The notes below the pieces were generated by a model. It was not told the origin of the DNA, ran no database searches, and was given only the letters and a program-made list of their open reading frames with translations. From positions 84,310,129 through 84,374,128 of the forward strand of contig NC_092087.1 in the NCBI RefSeq assembly GCF_045679555.1: a stretch of 64,000 nucleotides of DNA. Reading direction: 5' to 3'. This document shows positions 34,952-54,318 of this stretch, piece after piece (within the stretch, counting starts at the first letter, position 1; each line of letters starts with the position of its first letter). This DNA comes from Salvelinus alpinus. Taxonomy: Eukaryota; Chordata; Actinopteri; Salmoniformes; Salmonidae. Made by a program: the position numbers and the translations under genes.

Positions 34952-36525
34952 CACTATATACAAAAGTATGTGGACACCCCTTTAAATTAGTGGATTCTGC
35001 TATTTCAGCAATGCCCATTCCTGACAGGTGTATAAAATCGAGCACACAGCCATGTAATCTCGATAGATAAACAACGGCAGTAGAATGGCCTTACTTACTC
35101 AGTGACTTTCAATGGGGCACCGTCATAGGATGCCACCTTTCTACCAAGTCAGTTCATCAAATTTCTGCCCTGCTAGAGCTGCCCCGGTCAACTGTACGTG
35201 CTGTTATTATCACGTTCCAGGAGAAGACCCAGATGCAGACAGTGTCGAAGTAACAAAAGTGTATTACTAGTACAGGGGGCAGGCAAAACGACAGGTCAAG
35301 AGTAGGCAGAGGTCAGTAATCCAGATCAGAGTCCATAAGGTACAGAATGGCAGGCAGTCTCGGGGTCAGGGCAGGCAGAGGTCAATAATCCAGGGTGTTG
35401 TGACAAGGTAAAGAACGGCAGGCAGTCTCAGGGTCAGGGCAGGCAGACAGGTCAAGAACCGGGAACTGGAAAACAGGAACTAGAACAAGACAGGAGCAAG
35501 GGGAAAACGCTGGTAGGCTTGGCGAACAAAACGAACTGGCAACAGACAAACAGAGAACACAGGTATAAATACACAGGGGATAATGGGGAAGATGGGCGAC
35601 ACCTGGAGGGGGGTGGAGACAAGCACAAAGACAGGTAAAACAGATCAGGGTGTGACAGTTATTGTGAAGTGGAAAAGTCTAGGAGCAACAACGGCGCAGC
35701 CGCGAAGTGGTATGCCACACAAGCTCACAGAACGGAACCGCCGAGTGCTATCCACTGTTGCAACACTCACCACCGAGTTTCAAACTGCCTCTGGATGCAA
35801 CGTCAGCACAAGAACTGTTCGTCTGGAGCTTCATGAAATGGGTTTCCATGGGCGACCAGCCGCACACAAGCCTAAGATCACCATGTGCAATGCCAAGCGT
35901 CGGCTGGAGTGGTGTAAAGCTCGCTGCCATTGGACTCTGGAGCAGTGGAAAAGTGTTCTCTGGAGTGATGAATCACACATCTGGCATTCTGATGGACGAA
36001 TCTGGGTTTGGCGAATGCCAGGAGAATGCTACCTGCCTCAATGCATAGTACCATCTGTAAAGTTTGGTGGAGGAGGAATAATGGTCTGGGGGTGTTTTTC
36101 ATGGTTCGGGCTAGTCTCCTTAGTTCCAGTAAAGGGAAATCTTATTCCGTACTTCCAACTTTGTGGCAACAGTTTCAGCATGACAAGGCCCCTGTGCACA
36201 AAACCAGGTCCATAAAGAAATAGTTTTTCAAGATCGGTGTGGAAGAACTCTGACCTCAACCCTATCGAACACCTTTAGGATGAAGTGGAACGCCGACTGC
36301 AAGCCAGGCCTAATCTCATAACATCAGTGCCCGACCTCACTAATGCTCTTGTGGCTGAATGGAAGCAAGTCCCCACAGCAATGTTCCAACATCTATTGGA
36401 AAGCCTTCCCAGAAGAGTGGAGGCTGCTATAACAGGAAAAGGGGGACCAGCTCCATATCAATGCCCATGATTTTGGAATGAGATGTTCGACAAGCAGGTG
36501 TCCACATACTTTTGGCCATGTGGTG
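34952..36525 (+). mobile_element. Tc1-like transposon (cactatatacaaaagtatg type) with nested solo LTR
   Basis: Ends cactatatacaaaagtatgt and acttttggccatgtggtg, TA on both sides. Plus-strand transposase reads well from 35663 to about 36150 ([58 protein letters not shown]), then shifts frame near the second catalytic aspartate (HDKAPVHK in another frame). Interrupted upstream by the LTR at 35208-35657. Inactive. Confidence 0.88.
35208..35657 (-). mobile_element. Solo LTR nested in Tc1
   Basis: Flanked by perfect 5-bp duplications GTTAT at 35203-35207 and 35658-35662. Ends TATCACG (expected TGTCACG, one change) and GTGTGACA. Holds an internal tandem repeat (ggcaggcagtctcggggtca and a copy). 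On the minus strand it reads as an LTR of a different family from those at 20973 and 52328. Confidence 0.9.
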
Positions 36526-36847
36526 TACATGCTCCACCAGATGCTCCACTAGGAACATACCCTCGTGTTTTGAGGAAACGATGGTCCTGTCATTGTCTGG
36601 CGTGTGAATGATAAGGCTAATGAAAGAATGACTAACTGACGTGAATTCAAGCTCCAACTGACCTTCTATGACATGTGATCGTCACCAACCCCCTCTAGTC
36701 CAAACAGTAGGATACAGTTACCCCCAGACACTGACCTAAGGCCAGTTTTACATTGCTCCTTTAGAATTTGATCCTATATCTGTGCTTACATTGATGTAGA
36801 TACAGTATTTACAGTATTTATGTTGGCCTGAATCTGGATCTGGTTAC

Positions 36848-36916
36848 ACTTCAGTGGAGTTGAAGTAGTGAGATGCTGTAGATCTGAGCCCTTCACTATC
36901 CTTCACACCTGAGATA
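36848..36916 (-). pseudogene. Broken duplicate of tmprss6 exon 4 at the left edge of block B
   Basis: Minus strand keeps the acceptor ctcag and reads GTG TGA AGG ATA GTG AAG GGC TCA, against GTG AGG AGG ATA GTG AAG GGC TCA in tmprss6, so codon 2 is a stop. About five extra bases after GCTCAGA shift the frame before CACTACTTCAACTCCAC. Exons 1-3 are missing: the next block-B sequence matches the region beyond the tmprss6 start (about 11796). Confidence 0.85.
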
Positions 36917-36955
36917 GACAGAGGAGAGAGAGAGAGAGAGACACACGCAAAAAGT

Positions 36956-37630
36956 AATTGATTGCGGGACATTTATTGTCTCTGTCTGGTAACTGTCAAA
37001 GCATTAAACATTTAAGAATAATTCCGTCCTCGTTCTCGTTATTGTAATTATTTCGCCTCCATGGCCAATTTATTGCCTTGCCTCCCTACTCTTCTACATT
37101 TGCACACACTGTACATAGATTTTTCTATTGTGTTATTGACTGTACGTTTGTTTATGTGTAACTCTGTGTTGTTGTTTTTGTCGCACTGCTTTACTTTATC
37201 TTGGCCAGGTCGTAGTTGTAAATGAGAACTTGTTCTCAACTGGCCTACCTGGTTAAATAAAGGTGAAATAAAAAATAAACATTTCAAAGCCATCGCCTGT
37301 AGCACCGTACATCCTCTCGGGGCATGTAACAAGTGTAGGCTCTATAGACATCACCAGTCGACGCCTAACAACAGCAGCACCTTCACCATCATCCGGTCAG
37401 CCCGGCCCGCATCCAACAGGGTCTGTGCTATCTGGTATTGTTGGGACGGCTCTACCCCATTGAAGTTGAAAATTAAATGAGTTAAAGTAAGGGTTAGTGT
37501 TAGGGTTTAGGGTATGGGCGTTCTAAGGATCCCGGATAGCACTGACCCATCCCACAGGTATGCCTATGCCCTCTATTGATACATTTCAATGCGTCCAATG
37601 GAAGTGTTTGTAGAATTTATAACGCACGCA

Positions 37631-37677
<47 letters not shown>

Positions 37678-37982
37678 AGCGAGAGAGAGACAGTTGATTC
37701 TTTATTAATTGGCTGAAATATAAAAACACCGACTATCAAGCAAGCAACGTAGTCTATGTTAAACAATACATCCCTTTACCAATTACTATCAATAAGATTG
37801 TAATAACAACTAAGCTGCCTTATTAAAAATACATTTAAAATGGCTAACTTACAATAATGACAATTTGCAAAAACCCAAACATAATTTCATCTGCAACATT
37901 TTTATACATTTTTTGATAGAATTTTTGATAGAATATTTAAAGCACACAATATACTTGAAGTGAAGCCGCTCAACAACAACTA
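36956..37982. other. Block B sequence paralogous to 11796-12270, with LINE-like tail insert
   Basis: Matches block A at gacatttatt, ctggtaactgtcaaa, catcaccagtcgacgcct and acacacaataatg-type text. An insert at about 37035-37275 ends tggttaaataaaggtgaaat and looks like a retroposon 3' end. A (CA)n run lies at 37629-37672. No gene. Confidence 0.6.
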
Positions 37983-38420
37983 CATCACATTAGTCATCTA
38001 ACAGACTCCCATCCAGAGAGACACACAGATCTCCCACAAGGTCAACAACAACAACTACATCACATTAGTCATCTAACAGACTCCCATCCAGAGAGACACA
38101 CAGATCTCCCACAAGGTCAACAACAACAACTACATCACATTAGTCATCTAACAGACTCCCATCCAGAGAGACACACAGATCTCCCACAAGGTCAACAACA
38201 ACAACTACATCACATTAGTCATCTAACAGACTCCCATCCAGAGAGACACACAGATCTCCCACAAGGTCAACAACAACAACTACATCACATTAGTCATCTA
38301 ACAGACTCCCATCCAGAGAGACACACAGATCTCCCACAAGGTCAACAACAACTACATCACATTAGTCATCTAACAGACTCCCATCCAGAGAGACACACAG
38401 ATCTCCCACAAGGTCAAAAA
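37983..38420. repeat. 75-bp minisatellite, about 5.8 units
   Basis: Unit catcacattagtcatctaac then agactcccatccagagagac ... aaggtcaacaacaacaacta. Nearly identical copies. Part of an insert (about 37950-39590) absent from block A. Confidence 0.95.
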
Positions 38421-38676
38421 CGTGGCCCCGAACCAGCGATCCATCAGCCCCTGGCCCAAGCTCCCAACCGCCAGGCCACCAGCCCTCCAAGACCACCCCC
38501 CCCCCACCCAGTTCCCTAAGAGCTGCCTCTCAACCACCCGAGAAAAATGTTATCATTCCATTCCCCACCCCAAAGCCCCCAATGCACCAACAACCAAAAA
38601 AATGAACAAAAGACAAAAAAAGACAAAGACAAAGGACAACAGAAAACAACAATGCAAAAAACAAAAGACATCAAGA

Positions 38677-39186
38677 ACAACTGAAATCATAACAGCAAGG
38701 ACAACTAAAATCATAACAGCAAGGCCAACTGAAATCATAACAGCAAGGCCAACTGAAATCATAACAGCAAGGCCAACTGAAATCATAACAGCAAGGCCAA
38801 CTGAAATCATAACAGCAAGGCCAACTGAAATCATAACAGCAAGGCCAACTAAAATCATAACAGCAAGGCCAACTAAAATCATAACAGCAAGGCCAACTGA
38901 AATCATAACAGCAAGGCCAACTGAAATCATAACAGCAAGGCCAACTGAAATCATAACAGCAAGGCCAACTGAAATCATAACAGCAAGGCCAACTAAAATA
39001 ACAGCAAGGCCAACTGAAATCATAACAGCAAGGCCAACTGAAATCATAACAGCAAGGCCAACTGAAATCATAACAGCAAGGACAACTGAAATCATAACAG
39101 CAAGGCCAACTGAAATCATAACAGCAAGGACAACTGAAATCATAACAGCAAGGACAACTGAAATCATAACAGCAAGGACAACTGAA
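38677..39186. repeat. 24-bp minisatellite, about 21 units
   Basis: Unit atcataacagcaaggccaactgaa, with aaggac and actaaa variants. Open in several frames because the unit length is divisible by 3 and it lacks stops; not considered coding. Confidence 0.95.
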
Positions 39187-40435
39187 TATGTTTGAGTGCA
39201 CGTATGGCACTATTTACATGTGTGTGTGTGTCCATGTATGTGCACGTGTGCATTTGAAGGAGAGTGTGTGTATATGCATGTGTACAAACACCTGCACGGC
39301 ATCAGCCTCAGGCAAACAGGCATTAGCTGTAACAACACTGCCCCTCAGTGTCATTCAAACTTACTTTTTGTTTTGTTTTATTTGGACTTTATTTGTTTTA
39401 CTTTTATCTTTGACCGTCATTCTATCCCCCACCAAACAACTCCAATCCCACTTGTCTCCAATTCCACATCCCAACCCTCAGCGTCCCTCAGCCATTCCCA
39501 TCTCTAATGGCCACCCCCATATATCTTTCAACTATGCTGTGATGTTTAACTTACAACAGTATTATTTAAATATACAAAAATAATAATATAATTTTTCAAA
39601 AGAGACATTACATTCAAGATGGTCATGTTATACACAACATAATAATACATTCTTCATTTCTACTGAGAGGTTTATCAGTATCAGATCAGTATTTACTGTG
39701 AGCACAATCATAGTATCATATTGATATCATGAATAGATGTACTACTGACATGAGAGGTAGAAAAGTGTTTAGAAGTGGTATAAACAACAAGGCCCGAGGG
39801 GGTGTGGTATGTACCAATACACCACAGCTAAGGGCTGTTCTTCGGCACGAGGCGACGTGGAGTAAATTAGCCATATATCACAAACGCCCGAGGTGCCTTA
39901 TTGTTATTATAAACTGGTTACCAAAGTAATTCGAGCAGTAAAAATAAATGTTTTGTCATATCCGTGGTATACGGTCTGATATACCATGTATTTCAGCCTA
40001 TCAGCATTCAGGGCTCCAACCACTCAGTTTATTAAAGCTTATAGACCCTTTTCTGAGTATTCAACAGAAAATATATGACTTGAGTGAAAAACTCAACGGC
40101 TACTTCTTCTTTGTTTTTTAAAGTAACAAAGTAGCCTACAAGACAAAACACTGTTTATGACTCTAACATTTTGGCACTGAACGTCGGATCTTGGTGGAAA
40201 TAAAACATTTTTTTTTACAGATCTTTTATTAATGTTCAGGGTATAAATTCATAAAACGGGCCGGATCTGGCGCGCAGGCCGCTAGTTGAATAGCCCTGAT
40301 GTACAGTATCTACTGTACATGCATATCTATGAACCTATCTAAAACATTCCCATACCTCACGCACATCCCATTAAAAGGGAAATCTGGGATTCAAACAGAA
40401 ACAAAAGGAATGTACCAATCCTAGACTGCCCCTTT
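39187..40435. other. Remaining insert and block B flank
   Basis: 39187-39590 is unassigned insert sequence. 39595-40430 is paralogous to block A 12400-12745 and 14190-14450 without the 1.4-kb element found at 12748. 39780-40010 (aacaaggcccgagggggtgt) looks like another interspersed repeat. Confidence 0.5.
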
Positions 40436-40887
40436 TTTCTCTATCCACCTGGAAGCACTGTATCCCTCCCAATGACGTATATAAACCCTGGATTGCTGAT
40501 GCTACTGTATGTTTTGGCCAATGAGAGGCTTTGAAGCCACCGGTCGGCCATATTGGCACTCCTCAGAAAAGCAGTCCTCCATAGAGTACGAGTATGAGTC
40601 ATAAAACACATAAAACTTAGCAGTCAAACAGGGAAATGGTTCCAATCATTTTTACACCATTCATTTTCCCCATAGGGGATTTTAGAAACACTTAAAATAA
40701 GGGCTGTGTTTCATGTAGGCTTACCCTGATTTAATGTTTTGATAACCGTGTAAATCTCTCTAGGACAAGGTGACTTTTATCAATATATTCGCCTGTATTT
40801 ACCCCACAAAAATGTGATGCTAATTAGCTGCTAATGTGGCTATCATAAAGAACTACAAATGCCATGAGGGAAAGGTAATAATTAAAA

Positions 40888-41098
40888 AAATGTTTTTTAA
40901 ATGTAACCTTTATTTAACCAAGCAAGTCGGTTAAGAACAAATTCTTATTTACAATGACGGCCTACCGGGGAGCAGAGGGTTAACTGCCTTGTTCAGGGGC
41001 AGAATGACATTTTTTTACCTTGTCAGCTCTGGGATTCAAACCAGCAACATTTTGGTTACTGGCTCAACGCTCTAACCACTAGGATACCTGCTGCCCCA
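40888..41098 (-). mobile_element. tRNA-derived SINE (HpaI-like)
   Basis: On the minus strand begins ggggcagcaggtatcctagt with A box tagtggttaga and B box ggtttgaatcc, and continues to the ttgcttggttaaataaaggt tail. Not a functional tRNA. Confidence 0.8.
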
Positions 41099-41349
41099 AA
41101 TCTCTGGATTACGTGTCTAATGTTAGCTAAATGGAGTAATGAATGAATTGGCAGAATCTTTTCAAATGTACAATTCTGGAAACTGTCTTGTGCAAGTTTA
41201 AAAATGGACACAATACCTGTTAGCAAAAGGTGTCAGCGATGACACCAGAGATGATGTGCATGACCTTGTTGGGATTTGTAGTCTTGCATGATGTCTATGT
41301 TGATGCTAATTAGCATTTTCGAATCGGAGAGTGAATAGAGCCGAATATA

Positions 41350-42785
41350 CAGTACCAGTCAAAAGTTTAGACACACCTACTTATTCAAGGGTTTTTCTTT
41401 ATTTTTACTATTTTCTACTTTGTAGAATAATAGTGAAGACACCAACACTATGAAATAACACAAATGGAATTAAAGTGTTAAACAAATCAAAAATATTTTT
41501 ATATTTGAGATTCTTCAAAGTAGCCACCCTTTGCCTTGATGACAGCTTTGCACATTCTTGGCATTCTCTCAACCAGCTTCATGAGGTAGTCACCTGGAAT
41601 GAATTTCAATTAACAGGTGTGCCTTGTTTAAAGTTTATTTTGGAATTTCTTTCCTTCTTAATGCATTTGAGGCAATCAATTGTGTTGTGACAAGGTAGGG
41701 GTGGTATACAGAAGATAGCCCTATTTGGTAAAAGACCAAGTCCATATTATGGCAAGAACAGCTCAAAAAAGCAAAGAGAAACGACAGTCCATCATAAATT
41801 TAAGACATGAAGGTCAGTCAATCCGGGAAAAGTTTCAAGAACTTTCAAAGTTTCTTCAAGTGCAGTTGCAAAAACCATCAAGTGCTATGATGAAACTGGC
41901 TCTCATGAGGACCGTCACAGGAATGGAAGACCCAGAGTTACCTCTGCTGCAGAGGATAAGTTCATTAGAGTTACCAGCCTCAGAAATTGCAGCCCAAATA
42001 AATGCTTCACAGAGTTCAAGCAACAGACACATCTCAACATCAACCGTTCAGAGGAGACTGCGTGAATCAGGCCTTCATGGTCGAATTGCTGCAATGAAAC
42101 CACTACCAAAGGACACCAATAATAAGAAATGACACCAATAATAAGAAGAGACTTGCTTGGGCCAAGATACACAAGCAATGGAAATTAGACTGGTGGAAAT
42201 CTGTCCTTTGGTCTGATGAGTCCAAATTTGAGATTTTTTGTTCCAACCGCCGTGTCTTTGTGAGATGCAGAGTAGGTGAACGGATGATCTCTGCATGTGT
42301 GGTTCCCACCGTGAAGCATGGAGGAGTAGGTGTGATGGTGCTTTCCTGGTGACACTGTCTGTGATTTATTTAGAATTCAAGGCACACTTAACCAGCATGG
42401 CTACCACCGCATTCTGCAGCGATACGCCATCCAATCTGGTTTGCGCTTAGTGGGATTATCATTTGTTTTTCAACAGGACAATGACACAACACACCTCCAG
42501 GCTGTGTAAAGGTTATTTGACCAAGAAGGAGAGTGATGGAGTGCTGCATCAGATGACCTGGGTTCCGCAATCACCCGACCTCAACCCAATTGAGATGGTT
42601 TGGGATGAGTTGGACCACAGTCAACAAGTGCTCAGCATATGTGGAAACTCCTTCAAGACAGTTGGAAAAGCATTCCAGGTGAAGCTGGTCGAGAGAACAC
42701 CGAGAGTGTGCAAAGCTGTCATCAAGGCAAAAGGTGGCAACTTTGAAGAATCTAAAATATATTTTGATTTGTTTAACACTTTAAC
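41350..42785 (+). mobile_element. Tc1-like transposon (cagtaccagtcaaaagttt type), right end lost
   Basis: Left end with TA at 41348-41349. Plus-strand transposase pieces: from 41751 (MARTAQKSKEKRQSIINLRH), [18 protein letters not shown] near 42050, and [17 protein letters not shown] near 42580. Frame breaks occur. The right end stops at tttaacacttt, where SINE sequence starts. Confidence 0.85.
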
Positions 42786-42794
42786 ACCGCCACA

Positions 42795-42961
42795 AGGACT
42801 CGCTAGAGTGCGATGAGCATAGGAAAGCCCCCCGGCCAAACCCTACCCCAACCCATGCCGCTCTGGGCCAATTGTGTGCCGCCCTATGGGGCTCCTGCTT
42901 GCGGCCGGCTCTGACACAGCTTGCGATGCAGTGTTTTAGACCACTGCGCCACTCAGGAGGC
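42795..42961 (-). mobile_element. tRNA-derived SINE head
   Basis: Minus strand: cctcctgagtggcgcagtgg then tctaaaacactgcatcgcaa, with the body gggcggcacacaattggccc. It sits where the Tc1 right end should be. Confidence 0.75.
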
Positions 42962-43372
42962 CACAGTCCTTATTTTAAGTGTTTCTAAAATCCCTTAAGA
43001 GAGAAATGAATGGTGGAAAAACAATTGGAACCATTTCCCTGTTTGAACGCCTCCACTGTGGAGCTCTATTGGAATGGATGGAATTCTACAGTATTTCATT
43101 TCAATGCTTCATGGACAAAATGACATGTTTGTAAGTCTTGTTTGTTGTTGTAGTGGGGACAGTAACATTAGTTCTTAAAAAAGTGTGTCTGTAATAGAAA
43201 CAATGTGGTAAAAACAAATGTAGACATTAGCAAATGCATTTCTATAGATTCCAAAGTATTTTTTACAATGGAGGGGGGCCAAGATGGAGGAGCAGTGGCT
43301 TCAAAACAGCCTGTCAGTCATCTAGTGTATCTATAAATCATTAGTCCCTCCCTAGTAAAAGGTTTCCATAGT

Positions 43373-51513
<8,141 letters not shown>

Positions 51514-51519
51514 CTAGAA

Positions 51520-52322
51520 CACAGTAGGAGACATGACCTTAGCAACAGGTGACAGGTGGCTTAGTGTTCCAAATGGTACACTATTTCTTAATAGGGCACT
51601 ACTTTTGACCAGGGCTCATTGGGCTCTGGTCAAAGGTAGAGAACTATGTAGGGAATAAGGTGCCATTTGGGATGGAAAACAGAAGGAACCATTTGGGAGG
51701 GAAAAAAGTGTATATGAATTTTCTGTCTATTTGCGTGGTGTGTTTTTCCCATGAAAGTGTTGTCAGTCGTGTTGTCAGTCGTGTCGTCAGTCGTATCAAT
51801 GCCACACGCCTGCCAGTGGTGATTTTAGCATAACATCTTGGTGGGGCAAACTCAATCTTTTTTAACACATGCCAGTAAAGCCATTTTATTATTTTACTAG
51901 GCCTATGGGGTCTAAAAATCAAGGAAAATACAATCACGAGTATCCACTTTTATATACATTATACCGACACACAGGCAGAGCAAACAAAACAAGCCTCGCA
52001 ATATCGACTGGAATTGCATACGTCTATTACTGAACTTTTTGTAGAAAAAAACTATTTGAATGAGACGAGTGTCACTGTCAAACATAGTTACAGACCCAAC
52101 AACATTTTATAGTAAGTATCCCCTTCTCGTGAAGAAAAGCACATGAGCTAATTACAATACACAAAGTAAGCAAAACAATGAAATCATTCCAACATTGTCT
52201 AAAATTATGAATAAGATATTGTACTGAGATAAACCTATATAAGCAATATAGCAAATGGGATGTACAAACCATGGCATAAAGGAACGATGAGCGGATAAGA
52301 GGCAAGCAGTAATTTCGATTAA
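51520..52322. other. il2rb-B upstream sequence and unassigned repeat
   Basis: 51520-51760 is paralogous to 26270-26500. From about 51817 (ccagtggtgattttagcat) the sequence differs from block A and looks like a long interspersed element into which the chromovirus inserted; it resumes at 57445. No gene recognised. Confidence 0.5.
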
Positions 52323-52327
52323 GATAT

Positions 52328-52741
52328 TGTAACGAGCATTACCGAAGGTGGCTCCCTTTCCTGTTCGGGTGGCGCTCGGCGGTCGTCGTCGCCGGTCTAC
52401 TAGCTGCCACCGATCCCTTTTTCCCTTTTCGTTTGGTTTTGTCTAATTGTTTTCACCTGTTCATTGTTTGGTTGTTAGGGTGGTGTTATTTAAGTTCGTT
52501 TAGCCCGCTTCTGTTTGTGCGGGCTTGTCTTTCTGTTTTTTGTATGAGGTGCTTTTGTGTTTATTGGGGTTTTCCACTGTACGGATTATTTTTCCAGAGT
52601 GTACTATATTGGAGTGTATTTTACGCCAATGTTTTGACGTTACCAGTTGTATTTTCTGGTTGGACATTAAAGTGTGGTTTTTCCCCGTATCTTTGCTCTC
52701 CGCGCCTGACTCCTCACCCATTTTCCTCATCGATCGTAACA
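52328..52741 (+). repeat. 5' LTR of the chromovirus
   Basis: 414 bp. TATTTAAG at 52487-52494 is a likely TATA element; GTGCGGGCTT at 52517-52526 lies 30 nt downstream and is the predicted start of the R region. Confidence 0.95.
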
Positions 52742-52758
52742 GAAGCCCGCACCGACAA
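52742..52758 (+). promoter_or_regulatory. Primer-binding region, probable self-priming site
   Basis: Only 17 nt separate the LTR from gag. AAGCCCGCAC (52743-52752) is the exact reverse complement of GTGCGGGCTT at the predicted transcript start. No TGG-type tRNA primer site is present. This is the arrangement known for Tf1/sushi-type self-priming elements. Confidence 0.7.
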
Positions 52759-54318
52759 ATGGAGTCAGCAGGAGCAGCGACCACCCCTCTCCCCACGATG
52801 GAGGAGAGAGTCCTTCATCATACGTCCATCCTCCACCGCATCGGATCAGCTATGGATCAAATGATGGAGAGGATGGATCGTTGGGAGAGGAGTGGTCTCC
52901 CTACTACCCCACCTACCCTCCCTCCTGCAACTATACCATTTCCTCCAGCGGGATCCGGTGCCAGCGCTTTGCGTATTACTCCTCCGAGTCAGTACGATGG
53001 AGCGCCGGCGGGGTGCCAGGGATTCCTGCTACAACTAGATCTGTACCTGGCCACCGTTCGACCAGCTCCATCGGACGAAGAGAGCGTGAGTGTCCTCGTC
53101 TCTTGCCTGGCGGGTAGAGCCCTAGAGTGGGCCAATGCGGTCTGGAACGGGCCCGACTCAGCAAGGGGCCACTACCCGGAGTTCACCCGCCGTTTTCGGG
53201 CCGTGTTCGATCACCCTCCAGATGGCCGAGCGGCGGGTGAGAGATTGTTCTATCTCCGGCAGGGGACGAGGAGCGCGCAGGACTTCGGGCTGGATTTCCG
53301 GGCCTTGGCTGCTGGAGCAGGGTGGAACGACAGGGCCCTGATAGACCATTACAGGTGTAGACTAAGAGAGGAGTTCCGCAGGGAGCTGGCTTGTCGGGAC
53401 ACTACGCTCAGCTTGGATGAGCTAATCGACCTGTCCATCCGGCTAGACCAACTGCTGGCTGCTCGCGGACGTTCTGAAAGGATCCTGTCAGTTCCACCTC
53501 CTGACCCTCCTACTCCCATCCCGATGGAGCTAGGAGGGGCAGCATCTAGGGAGATCGGAGGAGGAGGCTCCTCCTGTACCAGTTGTGGCCGGAGAGGGCA
53601 CACTTCCAGTCGGTGCTGGAGGAGTCCATCTGGGAATCGAGAGGGCAGGCAGAACACTCCTCGGTCACCTCAGGTGAGTCAGCACCACACTCTCCCAGAG
53701 CTTCCTGTTGGTCACATGTTTTTGTTAATATGTTTCCTTACATTTTTTCCCTCTCTCCAGCATAAGGCGCTAGTCGATTCAGGCGCAGCTGGGAACTTTA
53801 TAGATCGCAGACTCGCTCAGAAGTTGAGGATTCCGTTAGTTAAGGTAGACCGCCCCTTCCCTGTGCACTCCTTAGATAGTCGACCATTAGGGTCAGGGCT
53901 GGTCAGGGAGGCCACGATTCCTTTGGAGATGATTACGCAGGGGAATCATAAGGAGCGGATTAGTCTGTTCCTTATCGATTCACCTGCGTTTCCGGTGGTG
54001 TTGGGGATTCCCTGGCTGGCTATTCACAATCCGAAGATTTCGTGGAAACAGGGAGCTCTCCAGGGGTGGTCTGATGAGTGTTCAGGCAGGTGTGTAGGAG
54101 TTTCCATCGGTGCGACAACGGTGGAGAGTCCAGACCAGGTTTCCACCGTGCGCATTGCCGCTGAGTATGCCGATTTGGCTATCGCTTTCAGTAAAAAGAA
54201 GGCGACCCAATTACCACCCCATCGACAGGGGGATTGCGTGATAAACCTCCAGGTAAACGCTGCACTACCCAGGAGTCATGTGTATCCTTTGTCCCAGGAG
54301 GAGACGTTGGCTATGTAG
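52759..54318 (+). CDS. Chromovirus Gag and protease region, ended by in-frame TAG
   Basis: Starts at ATG 52759 (MESAGAATTPLPTMEERV). Gag-like helical region to about residue 250, then a CCHC zinc knuckle CTSCGRRGHTSSRC (53575-53616), a nucleocapsid feature binding RNA. The aspartic protease active site DSGAAGNF lies near 53775. The frame stops at TAG 54316-54318 between protease and reverse transcriptase, while homology continues in the same frame. The frame is open upstream into the LTR, but ATG 52759 is the first methionine after the priming site. Confidence 0.88.
   Translation: MESAGAATTPLPTMEERVLHHTSILHRIGSAMDQMMERMDRWERSGLPTTPPTLPPATIPFPPAGSGASALRITPPSQYDGAPAGCQGFLLQLDLYLATVRPAPSDEESVSVLVSCLAGRALEWANAVWNGPDSARGHYPEFTRRFRAVFDHPPDGRAAGERLFYLRQGTRSAQDFGLDFRALAAGAGWNDRALIDHYRCRLREEFRRELACRDTTLSLDELIDLSIRLDQLLAARGRSERILSVPPPDPPTPIPMELGGAASREIGGGGSSCTSCGRRGHTSSRCWRSPSGNREGRQNTPRSPQVSQHHTLPELPVGHMFLLICFLTFFPSLQHKALVDSGAAGNFIDRRLAQKLRIPLVKVDRPFPVHSLDSRPLGSGLVREATIPLEMITQGNHKERISLFLIDSPAFPVVLGIPWLAIHNPKISWKQGALQGWSDECSGRCVGVSIGATTVESPDQVSTVRIAAEYADLAIAFSKKKATQLPPHRQGDCVINLQVNAALPRSHVYPLSQEETLAM

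Larger units (their letters stand above)
40455..43330. mobile_element. Long-inverted-repeat element containing Tc1 and SINE insertions
   Basis: 40620-40720 (caaacagggaaatggttcca, ttttagaaacacttaaaata) recurs inverted at 42962-43055. Farther out, gctttgaagccaccggtcgg on the left matches an inverted counterpart near 43270-43310. Between the arms lie a tRNA-derived SINE (40888-41098), a Tc1 (41350-42785) and a second SINE (42795-42961). No own coding sequence seen. Confidence 0.6.

Noticed and set aside
35583-36215. 210-codon frame as a possible host gene
   Set aside because: It begins inside a solo LTR and continues into a Tc1 transposase; a mobile-element remnant.
38422-39195. 257-codon frame with TARPTEII repeats, and minus-strand equivalents
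   Set aside because: Produced by a 24-bp minisatellite that is open in several frames on both strands; no unique domain, no splice context, absent from block A.
40888-41098. tRNA-like A and B boxes on the minus strand
   Set aside because: Head of a tRNA-derived SINE with SINE body and tail; no complete tRNA cloverleaf. The same holds for 42795-42961.
52433-52864. Plus-strand frames in both chromovirus LTRs (MVLSNCFHLFIVWLLGW...)
   Set aside because: The same frame occurs in both LTRs and reflects LTR sequence; no gene is expected there.
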